Positions 45,116 through 55,836 are shown, counted from the stretch's first letter. The stretch: 64,000 nt of DNA from CANMXU01 sp052030545 (GCF_052030545.1 NZ_JBPDIH010000004.1:186001-250000), one strand, 5' to 3'. The notes: generated from the sequence alone by a model not told the origin. Program-made: numbers and translations.

Positions 45116-48100
45116 CTAAAAATTACTGACACTTCTGGCGTTGTTAACCGGCAAGTTAGTCACTGTCGTATTATCTGGTGTGCCACTTGGTGGCGGAATA
45201 TCTTTGCTTGAACCAAAGTGTTCACCAAAGCGCAATAAACTTGGAAACAGCACTAAAGTAAATAAAGCACTTACTGTCATACCGCCAACAATAACGGTAG
45301 CAAGTCCACGGTATATTTCACTACCAACGCCTGGCATTAACATCAATGGCAACATACCAAATAAACTGGTCAGTGTACTCATATACACAGGGCGCGCTCG
45401 AATGCGCACCGCTTGCGCAACAGCCTGCTCTCGGTTTAACCCTTGTCTTTGCGCCTGCCTAGTTTGATCCACCAATAAAATGGCATTATTCACCACTAAA
45501 CCTAATAAAATAATAAAGCCGATCATGGTGAGTAAATCGAGCGATTGATAGGCAAAAACATTCAAAATATTTAACCCTATCACACCACCTGCAACCGCCA
45601 ATGGCATCACTAATAATACCAATAAACTGTCTTTAGCTGACTTAAATAATGCCGTCATTAGTAAAAATAAAATCACTAGCGCTAAAACGAAGTTCTTTAT
45701 CATGTCATTAATAGCAGATGCCATTTTATTAGCGTTGCCGCTTAGAATTATAGAAGCGTCTTCTGGTAAATTGCCTTGCATTTTCGGCAAAACTTGTTCG
45801 TTTAGTATCACAATTGCTTCTTCTAACGACATGGTTGCCGGCGGCGAGACTTGAATACTGACCGTACGTCTACCGTCAACTCTTAATAACTGTGTCGGCC
45901 CTGCCGTTCGAGTAATTTCGGTTAACTCGCCAATGGTTTGAATACCAGCAAGTGGCGAATACATTGGCAATGAGGCTAATTCATCTGGCGTTTGCCACTG
46001 CTCGCCACGTAAAATCACGTTTACGCGATCGTTTCCGTCAAAATATTCACCGATAAACAAGCCGCTAGTATAGGCGCGCACAGCATCGGCAACTTCGTGA
46101 CGACTTAAACCAGCTTGGGTAATACGCTGATCTTTGGGGATTAGATTAAGCTCAGGCTCAGACAAGCTCAAACTTGGTCGTGGAAATGCCGTGGTACCTG
46201 CCATGGTTTCATTAATAGCGTCTAAGCCGGTTTGCGCAACCGCCATTAACGCTTCGATATCGGCGCCTTGAATATCAATATCAATAGTTCTGCCATTGCC
46301 GCCACCGGACACATTAATCATTGAGCCGCGAAATAAAAATATCTGCGTATCAGGTAAGTCAGCTAAGACTTTAGTGCGCACTTGTGTCATTAGCTCTTCT
46401 ACCCGCGTTGGGTCGGCTGCATAAACAAAACCACCGGTATTACCCGAGCCATTCGAGTAAAAGTTATAGCTTTTAATTTTAGGTTGTTTTTCACCGGCTA
46501 AATAAGGTGCAAGACGCGCTTTAACTAAGGTTGCCATTTCATGTTCAATGAAGTCGACATTGCCACCAGGTGGAATGTTTAAACTATAGAAAAAGCCATC
46601 GATAGGCGCTCTGGGCATAAAGTCAGTTTTTGGCATCAGCACCACAGTTGTCGCAAGTGAGCCGCCAAGTAATAGCGCGATCCAACCAATCCTTTTACTA
46701 CGGGTATTGGTGAGCGCCATAACAAAGTTGGTTAGTTTTTGCCAAAACTGACCAAACGGGTCGATATCATTTTCTTCTTTTAGCCAAAACTTACTGGCGA
46801 TAGGTAATACAGTTATAGCCGCTACTAAGGAGGCAATGACTGCGATTGATAAGGTTAGCGCCAAATCAGAAAATAGCTGCCCTTCAATGCCTTCCATAAA
46901 CAGTATCGGTAAAAATATCGCGACACTGGTTGCCGTTGAAGCAAACAAAGCGCCACTGACTTCCATAGTGCCTTTCATCACCGCTTTATGATTATCAAGC
47001 CCTTGGCTGCGCAGGCGAACAATATTTTCTTGCACGATAATCGCCGCATCAAGCACTAAACCAACCGAAAAGGCAAGTCCTGCCAGTGAGATCACGTTTA
47101 AGCTTCGTTCAAATAAACTTAAAGCAACAAAAGCGACCAAGAGTGAAATTGGAATGGTGGTGGCAATAATTAAGGTATTGCGCATGCCTCTAAGAAACAG
47201 CCATAAAATACCTAACGCCAATAACACGCCAAGCCCTAAATTATTTTGTACCAATTTTAACGCATTACGAATATGCACCGACGAGTCAAAGCTCAAATCA
47301 ATGGTTAAGCCCGCCGCTTTTAATGGCCCTTCATTAAGCTCTTTAATGGCAATATTTATTTCATCAAGCAAGGCAACGGTATTGGCGTCGTTTTGGCGAA
47401 TTAAAGTAAAGTAATAAGCAGGTTGGCCGCTGCGCAAACTAAAGCCTTGGCGGTCAACTAAGGTATTTTCAACCGTGGCGACATCTTTTAAATAAATAGG
47501 TCGCTCGCCGCTATAACCAATGATCATTTCTGTTAAGTTTTCAACGCTATATTGGCCTGAAAATCTAACCGTATATTGACGACGACCAACATTGGCAACA
47601 CCGGCAGAAACATCACTTGAGCGCGAAATGGTGGTGCGGATATCGTTAATCGACAAACCTAACGAAGCCGCGCGAATCGGATCAAAGGTTACTCTTAATT
47701 CTCGTGGCCGGTGGCTAGCAAGATTCACCCGTCCCATGCCGGGAATACGGGCAAAGCGCGGTTTAACCACATCTTCAATAAGTTTTTGATACGTACCTAA
47801 ATCTTCAATGGGATTATCTGGCAAGGTTTTGATCATTAACGAGGCGGTATTCGGGCCGCCTCGACCACCGCCAGCAGAAACTACCGGTTCGATAGCGTCA
47901 AGCGGTAACGGCGGCGCTTGGTTAAGATTATTGATGACATCAAGCATGGCTTTTTGCATATCGGCGCCAACATCAAAAGTTAAAGTAATGTTGCCAAACC
48001 CTCGGCCAATATTGGTGGTAACCCGTGTTACCCCTTGAGTATTTTTGACGACATTTTCAAGCGGCTCGATGATCACCGACTCAAGCTCTGCTGGCGCTGC

Positions 48101-48259
48101 GCTGCGCCAGCCAGTGAAAATATTAATTTGGGGTTGTTCAATATCGGGAGTGAGTTGAATAGGAAGCTTAAAGACGCTGAGCAAACCAAACACCATGATC
48201 AAGGCAACAATCACAATAATGGCAGCAGGATTTTTTAATGCAGTACGGGTAAAATTCAT
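45116..48259 (-). CDS. RND-family efflux permease
   Basis: A 1047-residue proton-driven HAE1-type pump with the usual twelve helices and two large periplasmic loops (after TM1, about 35-335, and after TM7, about 560-870). N-terminal MNFTRTALKNPAAIIVIV and the internal GLAFSVGLVLDAAI (near 395-405) mark TM4. There the family's paired aspartates (V-D-D-A-I in AcrB) read L-D-A-A-I, so only one is kept. The substrate cannot be predicted; drugs, solvents or bile-like compounds are possible. No local regulator was found. Confidence 0.93.
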   Translation of the reverse strand: MNFTRTALKNPAAIIVIVALIMVFGLLSVFKLPIQLTPDIEQPQINIFTGWRSAAPAELESVIIEPLENVVKNTQGVTRVTTNIGRGFGNITLTFDVGADMQKAMLDVINNLNQAPPLPLDAIEPVVSAGGGRGGPNTASLMIKTLPDNPIEDLGTYQKLIEDVVKPRFARIPGMGRVNLASHRPRELRVTFDPIRAASLGLSINDIRTTISRSSDVSAGVANVGRRQYTVRFSGQYSVENLTEMIIGYSGERPIYLKDVATVENTLVDRQGFSLRSGQPAYYFTLIRQNDANTVALLDEINIAIKELNEGPLKAAGLTIDLSFDSSVHIRNALKLVQNNLGLGVLLALGILWLFLRGMRNTLIIATTIPISLLVAFVALSLFERSLNVISLAGLAFSVGLVLDAAIIVQENIVRLRSQGLDNHKAVMKGTMEVSGALFASTATSVAIFLPILFMEGIEGQLFSDLALTLSIAVIASLVAAITVLPIASKFWLKEENDIDPFGQFWQKLTNFVMALTNTRSKRIGWIALLLGGSLATTVVLMPKTDFMPRAPIDGFFYSLNIPPGGNVDFIEHEMATLVKARLAPYLAGEKQPKIKSYNFYSNGSGNTGGFVYAADPTRVEELMTQVRTKVLADLPDTQIFLFRGSMINVSGGGNGRTIDIDIQGADIEALMAVAQTGLDAINETMAGTTAFPRPSLSLSEPELNLIPKDQRITQAGLSRHEVADAVRAYTSGLFIGEYFDGNDRVNVILRGEQWQTPDELASLPMYSPLAGIQTIGELTEITRTAGPTQLLRVDGRRTVSIQVSPPATMSLEEAIVILNEQVLPKMQGNLPEDASIILSGNANKMASAINDMIKNFVLALVILFLLMTALFKSAKDSLLVLLVMPLAVAGGVIGLNILNVFAYQSLDLLTMIGFIILLGLVVNNAILLVDQTRQAQRQGLNREQAVAQAVRIRARPVYMSTLTSLFGMLPLMLMPGVGSEIYRGLATVIVGGMTVSALFTLVLFPSLLRFGEHFGSSKDIPPPSGTPDNTTVTNLPVNNARSVSNF

Positions 48260-48426
48260 TTTATCTTCTCATTCATGCAACTCATTTCAGTATAGAGATG
48301 GATTAAATTTGAAGAGAATATAAATAGGTCAATTGAAGTAAAAATAAGATGAAAAGCAAAATCGCAATAATTACTTACAATTCGCTACAATTTTATACAA
48401 AGGTAAAAGCTGCACTAAAAACGGAA

Positions 48427-49590
48427 TTAACGATTAAGCAAAGCAGTTGATTTAGCTGGAATAAGTAATGCGAACAAGGTACCAATTAACGCCGCAACCG
48501 CTGCGATATAAAAGGCTAACTGCCCACCTTGTCCATCAAGCCATACTAAACCTGTTACATATGCGCCAATGGCACCACCAACACCATATACGCCGCCAAT
48601 GTAAATCGCTTGTCCACGATTTTGCTGATTATGATTAAAATGGCGATGCAAAAATTGCATTGATGCACTGTGATACAAACCAAAGCTAAAGGCATGCAAT
48701 ATCTGACTAACAGTAAGCAGCCACGCGATATCACCAACACTGGCCACTAAAAACCAGCGCACAATGGAAATGGCTAAACTAAAGACTAATAAACTTTTTA
48801 AACTAAAATGTTGAAATAAGCGCCCAGCAAAAATAAACACAATAATCTCGGCGATAATACCGATGCCAAGCATCAAGCCAACAGCGTAAGCTGGATAATG
48901 TAAATCTCTTAAATAAAGCGCAAAAAAATTATTCAGCGGACCAAAACTAATTTGTAATAACAAGCCGGCCAAGAAGAACATCACAAAGCGATAATCATAG
49001 AGTTTGTTAAAAATGCTTTCACTACTTGTCTGGTGCACGGTAATTAAACGCCGCTGAGTTAATTGCATTGACGAGATAAAAAGCCCAAGCAAAATCACCA
49101 TGCCAATGGCAATATAAACCTCGGCGCCATAACGCTCAATTAATTCGCCCGCTAACATCGCAAAGGCAATAAAACCAATACTGCCCCACAAACGAATACG
49201 TGCATAAATTTTAGGGCTACGACGAATTGAGGTTAAGGTTAATACTTCAATTTGCGGCAATATTGCTGTCCAAAATAAACTAAACAATGCCAGTGATATT
49301 AATAATGGCCAATAACCATCTAAGAAGAATAAGAAGAAAAAAGCGAAGCAGGCGAGAAATGCGCCAAGGCGGATAATAGAAAGTTGCTTGCCGGTTTTAT
49401 CAGCAAGCACAGCCCACAAGGTTGGACCAAATACTTTGGTGGCGGTAACTACAGCTAAGATCTCACCAATTTCGAGCGAGGTAAAACCACGGCCATCGAG
49501 AAATACCGCCAGATAAGGCGCCATTAAGCCAATTACCGCAAAGTACCAAAAATAACTAGACGATAACCGAACAAATAATGGCGAGAACAT
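48427..49590 (-). CDS. MFS transporter, HcaT/nucleoside-permease-like
   Basis: A major-facilitator protein of about 387 residues with twelve helices, starting at the ATG at 49590 (MFSPLFVRLSSSYFWYFAVIGLMAPYL region). A TTG at 49605 would add five residues but lies 3 bp after aroC. Loop motif LADKTGKQ and the ARIRLWGSIGFIA segment match the 3-phenylpropionate permease-like subgroup. Substrate unknown. It follows aroC by 18 bp and may be cotranscribed with prmB-aroC. Confidence 0.88.
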   Translation of the reverse strand: MFSPLFVRLSSSYFWYFAVIGLMAPYLAVFLDGRGFTSLEIGEILAVVTATKVFGPTLWAVLADKTGKQLSIIRLGAFLACFAFFFLFFLDGYWPLLISLALFSLFWTAILPQIEVLTLTSIRRSPKIYARIRLWGSIGFIAFAMLAGELIERYGAEVYIAIGMVILLGLFISSMQLTQRRLITVHQTSSESIFNKLYDYRFVMFFLAGLLLQISFGPLNNFFALYLRDLHYPAYAVGLMLGIGIIAEIIVFIFAGRLFQHFSLKSLLVFSLAISIVRWFLVASVGDIAWLLTVSQILHAFSFGLYHSASMQFLHRHFNHNQQNRGQAIYIGGVYGVGGAIGAYVTGLVWLDGQGGQLAFYIAAVAALIGTLFALLIPAKSTALLNR

Positions 49591-49608
49591 TATTGTAGAT
49601 GACAAATA

Positions 49609-50700
49609 TTATTTGGTAATAATAGGCGTTTCACAAACAACGTCAGCGTTTTGCGCGCGATGACGTAAGTAATGATCAACGAGTGTCAAAGCTAACATAG
49701 CTTCGGCAATGGGCACTGCGCGAATACCAACACAAGGATCATGACGACCTTTGGTTACGATATCGGCCGACTCACCTTGTAAGTTTACTGTTTTGCCACT
49801 TACGCCAATGCTTGACGTTGGCTTTAATGCTAAGTGGGCAACAATATCTTGACCTGATGAAATGCCCCCTAATACGCCACCGGCATGGTTGCTAGCAAAA
49901 CCTTCAGGTGTTAACTCATCACGGTGCTCAGAGCCTTTTTGGTTAACAACTTCAAATCCATCGCCAATCTCAACGCCTTTGACCGCATTAATGCCCATTA
50001 AGCCATGAGCAATTTCTGCATCTAAACGATCAAAAATAGGCTCACCTAAGCCAACGGGTACGTTTTGAGCTACTACGGTAACTTTGGCGCCAATTGAGTC
50101 TTTACTGCGAATAATACCACGTAATAATTCGTCTAATGCTTCAAGCTTGCTTTCATCAGGAAAGAAAAATGGGTTCTCTTCAACAATATTCCAATCAACA
50201 GTATCTGCGGTAATATCGCCAATTTGGCTAACATAACCTTTGACTTCCATGCCAAATTTAGCTTTTAAGAACTTTTTGGCAACCGCGCCAGCAGCAACGC
50301 GCATTGCGGTTTCACGTGCCGATGAGCGTCCACCGCCACGGTAATCACGAATGCCGTATTTTTGCCAATAGGTGTAATCTGCATGTCCGGGTCTAAAGGT
50401 TTGCGCAATATCGCCGTAATCTTTAGAGCGCTGATCGGTATTTTTGATCACTAAACCAATGGGTGTGCCAGTGGTTTTACCTTCAAATACACCCGACATA
50501 ATTTTAACTTCGTCAGCTTCACGTCGCGCAGTGGTATAACGCGACGTTCCAGGTCGCCTGCGATCTAAATCGACTTGTAAATCAGCTTCACTGAGTTCAA
50601 TGCCAGGAGGACAACCATCAATGATGGCACCTAAACCTAAACCGTGGCTTTCACCAAATGTGGTGACTGTAAATAATTTTCCGAAAGTATTGCCTGACAT
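49609..50700 (-). CDS. aroC: Chorismate synthase
   Basis: The last common step of aromatic synthesis, using reduced FMN. The 363-residue protein has GNTFGKLFTVTTFGESHG, RRRPGTSRYTTARREAD, RPGHADYTYWQKYG and RGGGRSSARETA, the three chorismate-synthase signatures. Length matches E. coli AroC (361). It is 5 bp after prmB, the usual neighbour. Confidence 0.98.
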   Translation of the reverse strand: MSGNTFGKLFTVTTFGESHGLGLGAIIDGCPPGIELSEADLQVDLDRRRPGTSRYTTARREADEVKIMSGVFEGKTTGTPIGLVIKNTDQRSKDYGDIAQTFRPGHADYTYWQKYGIRDYRGGGRSSARETAMRVAAGAVAKKFLKAKFGMEVKGYVSQIGDITADTVDWNIVEENPFFFPDESKLEALDELLRGIIRSKDSIGAKVTVVAQNVPVGLGEPIFDRLDAEIAHGLMGINAVKGVEIGDGFEVVNQKGSEHRDELTPEGFASNHAGGVLGGISSGQDIVAHLALKPTSSIGVSGKTVNLQGESADIVTKGRHDPCVGIRAVPIAEAMLALTLVDHYLRHRAQNADVVCETPIITK

Positions 50701-50705
50701 TTTAA

Positions 50706-51644
50706 TTAAATTACCTGTTCATTAAAAATTGCTGAATATTGTTCTAATTGTGCTTTAGTAAGCATAAACACGCCATGACCACCACGTTCAAATGTTAGCC
50801 ACGTAAATGGTACCTCTGGATAAACAGATTCCACATGAATTTGTGAATTACCCACTTCACAGATCAAAATACCATTGTCATTTAAATGCTCTGCACTTTG
50901 CGCCAAAATTTTACGGACGATATCTAAGCCATCATCCCCGCACCCTAACCCCATTTGCGGTTCGTGCAAAAACTCATTTGGCAGCGCATCAACGTCTTCT
51001 TGATCGACATAAGGAGGATTTGTAACAATTAAATCATATTTTAGGTAGGCGATCCCAGTAAAAACATCAGACTGAATTGGAATAACTTGTTCTTCAAGCC
51101 CATGGTTTTCAATATTTATTTGCGCCACATTTAGCGCATCAACCGACAAATCAAGCGCATCCACTTCCGCTTCAGGAAAATAATGAGCACACGCTATTGC
51201 GATACAGCCACTGCCGGTACATAAATCAAGAATACGTTTTGGCGGGTTTTGCTCACTGATCATTGGACTGAATCTATTTTCGATTAATTCAGCAATAGGT
51301 GAACGTGGCACTAATACTCTATCGTCAACATAAAAAGGCATACCCGCAAAAAATGCTTGATGAGTGATGTAGGCCGCAGGAATACCTTCTTTAACACGAC
51401 GCTGAATAAATTCAAGCACGGTTTCTTTTTCATCATCAAGTAATCGACAAGCAAGAACAGTGTCAGTTAGCTCTGTTGGCAGGTTTAAGGCAAACATTAC
51501 CAGTGCAACGGCTTCATCCCATGCGTTATCAGTACCATGACCAAAATATAATTCATGTTGATTAAACTGACTGGTGGCAAAGCGTAAATAATCGCCAACA
51601 TTGTGCAGCTGTTCTTTAATTTGGGTGATGTTTAATTCACTCAC
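50706..51644 (-). CDS. prmB: Ribosomal protein L3 glutamine methyltransferase
   Basis: Methylates a glutamine in uL3 during 50S assembly. The 312-residue protein (E. coli 310) has motif I LDLCTGSGCIAIA and the catalytic NPPY motif (VTNPPYVDQEDVDALP, near residue 207), which contacts the target Gln. The PrmB rather than PrmC assignment follows from length and from being upstream of aroC. Confidence 0.96.
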   Translation of the reverse strand: MSELNITQIKEQLHNVGDYLRFATSQFNQHELYFGHGTDNAWDEAVALVMFALNLPTELTDTVLACRLLDDEKETVLEFIQRRVKEGIPAAYITHQAFFAGMPFYVDDRVLVPRSPIAELIENRFSPMISEQNPPKRILDLCTGSGCIAIACAHYFPEAEVDALDLSVDALNVAQINIENHGLEEQVIPIQSDVFTGIAYLKYDLIVTNPPYVDQEDVDALPNEFLHEPQMGLGCGDDGLDIVRKILAQSAEHLNDNGILICEVGNSQIHVESVYPEVPFTWLTFERGGHGVFMLTKAQLEQYSAIFNEQVI

Positions 51645-51784
51645 TGCTTTTCCTACTGATAGATAATAATGAAAAATTTTATCATTGAATGAGCAAGAAC
51701 GTTATTGAATTTGTTTTTTATTTTGTTCTTTTTAGTCCGCGTTCAACACTATAACTTCATTTCGCTAACGGATATAATGCCCAA

Positions 51785-52327
51785 ATGAAATTTAAAGACG
51801 CATTATCTAGCCAAGAAAAACAGTTATTCAAAGATGCCATAGGTAAGGTTAAACCTTTGGTACAAGATACTGTGCAGCACAATAAAAAAGTGACGAAGCA
51901 AAAAGTCACCTTGTCAAAAGAGGCAAAACAGCACGCCAGCTTTTACTTTTCAGACGAATTTGAGCCCGACTTAAGCCAACAAGGGCCAATGAAATATGTG
52001 CGCGATGGCGTTGACAGTTTTTTAGCGAAAAGTTTAAGACGGGGTGAATACGCACCTGACTTAATTCTGGATTTACACGGTTTAGACCAACAACAAGCAA
52101 AAGCTGAATTAGCAGCCTTGTTATTTGCTTGCCAAAAAGAGCATGCCCACTGTATTTGTATTATTCATGGCTTAGGTTCAAGAGTATTAAAAAACAAGGT
52201 GCCGCACTGGCTAGTGCAACACCCTGACATTATGGCGTTTCATCAAGCACCACTTGAATGGGGCGGCAATGGCGCAATTTTAGCGTTAGTTGAATTAAAA
52301 GATAAATTTGCTAAAAGCGAGTACTAG
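51785..52327 (+). CDS. smrB: Smr-domain endonuclease SmrB
   Basis: A ribosome-rescue endonuclease cutting mRNA at collided ribosomes. The 180-residue protein has an N-terminal hydrophilic helix region and a C-terminal Smr domain with ILDLHGLDQQQAK (near 94) and IIHGLGSRVLKNKVPHWL (near 139). It is divergent from prmB, as in E. coli, and convergent with sixA. Confidence 0.94.
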   Translation: MKFKDALSSQEKQLFKDAIGKVKPLVQDTVQHNKKVTKQKVTLSKEAKQHASFYFSDEFEPDLSQQGPMKYVRDGVDSFLAKSLRRGEYAPDLILDLHGLDQQQAKAELAALLFACQKEHAHCICIIHGLGSRVLKNKVPHWLVQHPDIMAFHQAPLEWGGNGAILALVELKDKFAKSEY

Positions 52328-52349
52328 AACGCCATTACTTTGCTAGTGG

Positions 52350-52826
52350 CTAGCAAATATCATCAGGGGCGATAAGTTGTACTAACTGCCCTTTCATGCG
52401 CTTTAAGTCGTAGTCAATGTGCGCGATCGCTGCGGTTTGAAAAATTGGCGCATTTTGCTCTATGGTCAACTCTTCCACTAAAAAGCTCACTAAAGGCATG
52501 TGTGAAACCACCAAAATATTATTCATTTTTTCAACGCTGCAAACGCCATCAAGATAATCATGAAATTCTTGCGCTGAGCCTTCTGGTGTGATCATGTTTA
52601 AGGTGTGTTTTATTGGGCTAGCATCTAATTGCGCAAGCACTGCGTCACATGTTTGTTGGGCACGTAAATAAGGGCTAACATAAACATGTTCAAGTTCAGC
52701 TTGGTTTTGTTGCAACCATTTAGCCATTAAACAGGCTTCTAACTTTCCTTGCTCGGTCAAAGGCCTTTGTGCGTCAGAGTTACCGTGTATTTGAGCTTGA
52801 CCATGACGCATTATAAAAAGTTGCAT
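52350..52826 (-). CDS. sixA: Phosphohistidine phosphatase SixA
   Basis: A histidine-phosphatase-fold enzyme acting on phosphohistidine in phosphotransfer proteins. Starting at the ATG at 52826, 9 nt after AGGTGA (an in-frame GTG overlaps that site), it has 158 residues: RHG (7-9), then YVSPYLRAQQTCD and VVSHMPLVSFL with the second catalytic His. Its stop lies 22 bp from smrB's. Confidence 0.93.
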   Translation of the reverse strand: MQLFIMRHGQAQIHGNSDAQRPLTEQGKLEACLMAKWLQQNQAELEHVYVSPYLRAQQTCDAVLAQLDASPIKHTLNMITPEGSAQEFHDYLDGVCSVEKMNNILVVSHMPLVSFLVEELTIEQNAPIFQTAAIAHIDYDLKRMKGQLVQLIAPDDIC

Positions 52827-53046
52827 TAAATTCACCTAAGATCTGCAATTAGATAATTTTCCCCATAGTGTATAGCAAATTCTCGCAAATAATAACCTTA
52901 GTTAAGAATAATTGGACTCAAGTTATTCCTTAGGGTAATTTAAGGTCTATGCTTAATTTAAGTGATTAAATTACATACACCTAATTCAAATTCGTCCTTG
53001 TCAATTTGCTGTTTTCATTGTGCCAGATAAATAATAGGAGCCTCAG

Positions 53047-55836
53047 TTGAAGCAAAGTCCTAACGACAGCAAACAATATCAAACACTCACCTTGAGCAAT
53101 GGTTTGCGCGTTTTACTGGTTCACAATGAACAAAACAATAAAGCTGCGGCAGCGTTAGCGGTGAACGTGGGGCATTTTAGTGACCCTGAACATAGACAAG
53201 GCTTAGCGCATTTCTTAGAGCACATGCTTTTCTTAGGCACGGAAAAATACCCAGACGGAAGTGAATATCAAAAATTTATCAGCCAAAACGGTGGTCATCA
53301 CAATGCGTGGACCGCAACCGAACATACCTGTTTCTTTTTTGATATAAGTGCACAAAACTTTGAACAAGCGCTCGATCGCTTCAGCCAATTTTTTATCACC
53401 CCATTATTATCACAAGCCTTTGTTGAGTCTGAACGTAAAAATATTGACGCTGAATTTAAACTTAAACTCAAAGATGATATTCGACGTTTATACGATGTGC
53501 ACAAAGAGACGATCAACCCTAACCACCCTTTTGCGAAATTTTCAGTAGGTAGTAGTGAAACATTAGGCGATAAACAAACGGGGTCGGTTCGAGAAGAGCT
53601 CTGTCAGCTATTTAATGATTATTACTACGCACAATACATGACCTTAGTATTGGAAGGCCCTCAATCTATTGCTGAACTAGCTGACTACGCAACACAATAT
53701 TTTGCTGACATACGTTCAACAGCAACAGCCTTACCATGTTTTACCGAGCCGTTATATTTACCTGAGCATCAGCAAAAAATCATTCACATAAAACCGGTAA
53801 AAAACGATCGGCAGTTATTGATGAGTTTTGCACTACCGTGTATCGACCATTTGTATCAACAAAAACCTGAATCACTGATTGCTTATTTATTAGGTTATGA
53901 AGGTCGAGGCAGTATTTTATCTTTGTTAAAGCAAAAACAATGGGCTGTCGCGTTAACCGCAGGTTCAGGTATCAACGGTTCAAACTTTAAAGATTTTAAT
54001 ATTAGTATTGCGCTAACCGAATTAGGTGAACGTCATATAGACGATATTGTAGAAATATTTTTCAGCTTTGTGGCTTTGATAAAAAACAACACTATTGGAA
54101 AAGACTATTACGATGAAAAACAAGCAATTGCTGAACTTTCGTTTAATTACCAAGAAAAGCTAAGTCCGCTAGATAATGTCAGCCAACTTGTTGTTAATAT
54201 GCAACATTATATGGAAGAAGATTACATATACGGCGACTATAAAATGCAAGGACTTAAGCAAGAAGACTTTGATGAATTAGTCAGCTTACTCTCACCTAAC
54301 AATATGCGCTTATTGCACATTAGCCATGCCAATGAATTTGACCAAACCAGTAAATGGTACAAAGTCCCTTATCGCGTCAGTCAAATTGAACAAGATAACA
54401 TTGATCGTTGGTTAACCCCTGCGATATTCAAGCAACTTTTCTTACCCATTAAAAATCCATACATCGTAAAACAACCACAAGTTTTACCGTTAGAAGACAA
54501 GCAGCTGAATAATAAGGCCAAAACTCCCACGCTGATCAAACAGGAAGACGGGCTAAATGTTTGGTTTAAACAAGACAGTACATTTAAAGTACCTAAAGGG
54601 TATGTTTATGTCGGCATGGATGCGCCGATAACTATTAAAAACGTCACAAATATTGCAATGACGCGCTTATTTGTTGATATTTATACCGATGCTATTACCG
54701 AAGATTATTACGACGCTGAGTTAGCAGGTATTCACTACCATATATATTCTCACCAAGGTGGCTTAAGCCTACAACTTTCAGGTTTAAGTGAAAAGCAAGG
54801 CGACTTACTCGCTAAACTGTTGGTTAGTTTAAAAAATGTTTCTTTTGACGAAAATATATTTACGTTACTAAAAGCTCAACTGCTTAATAAATGGCAACAT
54901 ACTGATAAAAGTAAATCGATTTCTCAGCTATTTTCAGTACTCAGTTCAACGTTACAACCAAGTAACCCGAGCGCGACTGCGCTTTATGACGCGTTAAAAG
55001 AAGTTAGCTATCAGCAATTTATCAGCTTTGCCGAACAAGTCTCGAAACAGGTATCGCTCGATATTCTTATTCATGGTAACTGGCATCAGAAAACCGCCCT
55101 TGCGATGAGTGAAACAATAGAAAACTCCCTTCAAGGCAGTAGCGGTGAGCAATATAAGGTTGCCGTTCCGCTTATTGATATTACTTCAAAAGGTGAGCTT
55201 TGTGTTCCTATCGTATTGCCACAGCATGATCATGCAGCTGTGCTGTATTATCCACTAAATGATAAGTCACCACTTACCATTGCAAAAACAATCGTCACTA
55301 GCCAATTATTGTCTCCGGCTTTTTTTCAAGAAATGCGTACCGAAAAACAATATGGTTATTTAGTGGGTATCGGTTACGTACCAATTCACAACTTCCCAGG
55401 TATCGCTTTTTACATTCAATCACCACATACCGAAGCACCTGCGCTGGCAAATGCTATGGATGAATTCATTAATAATTATCAAACCTTATTGGCAGAGTTT
55501 TCTGAGCACGAATGGCAGCAACTACAACACGGTTTGGCTGGGCAATTGCAAGAAAAAGACACCAGTTTACGAATACGAAGCCAACGATTTTGGGCGGCGA
55601 TTACTAATGGGGATAACCTGTTTGATCATAAACAACAAGTTATTGATGCCCTGTTGTCACTCGAGTTTAGCGATATTTTATCTTTTATTGAAAAAAACTT
55701 AGTCAAACAAGCAAACACTGATCGACTCAATTTACTTTCATTTGAAAGTGACGATTTATGCAATAAATTCAAAGGTGAAACACAATCTGTGACCAGCATT
55801 GAAGAAATTACAAATAATTTCGAAAGAAAATATTAA
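53047..55836 (+). CDS. Insulinase-family (M16) zinc metallopeptidase
   Basis: 929 residues, four M16 domains in one chain, as in pitrilysin and insulin-degrading enzyme. The inverted zinc site is HFLEH (55-59), with distal Glu136 (KNIDAE). The C-terminal half lacks a zinc site but has the typical LVVSLKNV and EMRTEKQYGYLVG segments. The start is a TTG at 53047 with GGAG at good spacing. No signal peptide is visible, unlike E. coli PtrA, so a cytoplasmic location is likely. It probably degrades small peptides. The upstream gap of about 220 bp could hold its promoter. Confidence 0.92.
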   Translation: MKQSPNDSKQYQTLTLSNGLRVLLVHNEQNNKAAAALAVNVGHFSDPEHRQGLAHFLEHMLFLGTEKYPDGSEYQKFISQNGGHHNAWTATEHTCFFFDISAQNFEQALDRFSQFFITPLLSQAFVESERKNIDAEFKLKLKDDIRRLYDVHKETINPNHPFAKFSVGSSETLGDKQTGSVREELCQLFNDYYYAQYMTLVLEGPQSIAELADYATQYFADIRSTATALPCFTEPLYLPEHQQKIIHIKPVKNDRQLLMSFALPCIDHLYQQKPESLIAYLLGYEGRGSILSLLKQKQWAVALTAGSGINGSNFKDFNISIALTELGERHIDDIVEIFFSFVALIKNNTIGKDYYDEKQAIAELSFNYQEKLSPLDNVSQLVVNMQHYMEEDYIYGDYKMQGLKQEDFDELVSLLSPNNMRLLHISHANEFDQTSKWYKVPYRVSQIEQDNIDRWLTPAIFKQLFLPIKNPYIVKQPQVLPLEDKQLNNKAKTPTLIKQEDGLNVWFKQDSTFKVPKGYVYVGMDAPITIKNVTNIAMTRLFVDIYTDAITEDYYDAELAGIHYHIYSHQGGLSLQLSGLSEKQGDLLAKLLVSLKNVSFDENIFTLLKAQLLNKWQHTDKSKSISQLFSVLSSTLQPSNPSATALYDALKEVSYQQFISFAEQVSKQVSLDILIHGNWHQKTALAMSETIENSLQGSSGEQYKVAVPLIDITSKGELCVPIVLPQHDHAAVLYYPLNDKSPLTIAKTIVTSQLLSPAFFQEMRTEKQYGYLVGIGYVPIHNFPGIAFYIQSPHTEAPALANAMDEFINNYQTLLAEFSEHEWQQLQHGLAGQLQEKDTSLRIRSQRFWAAITNGDNLFDHKQQVIDALLSLEFSDILSFIEKNLVKQANTDRLNLLSFESDDLCNKFKGETQSVTSIEEITNNFERKY

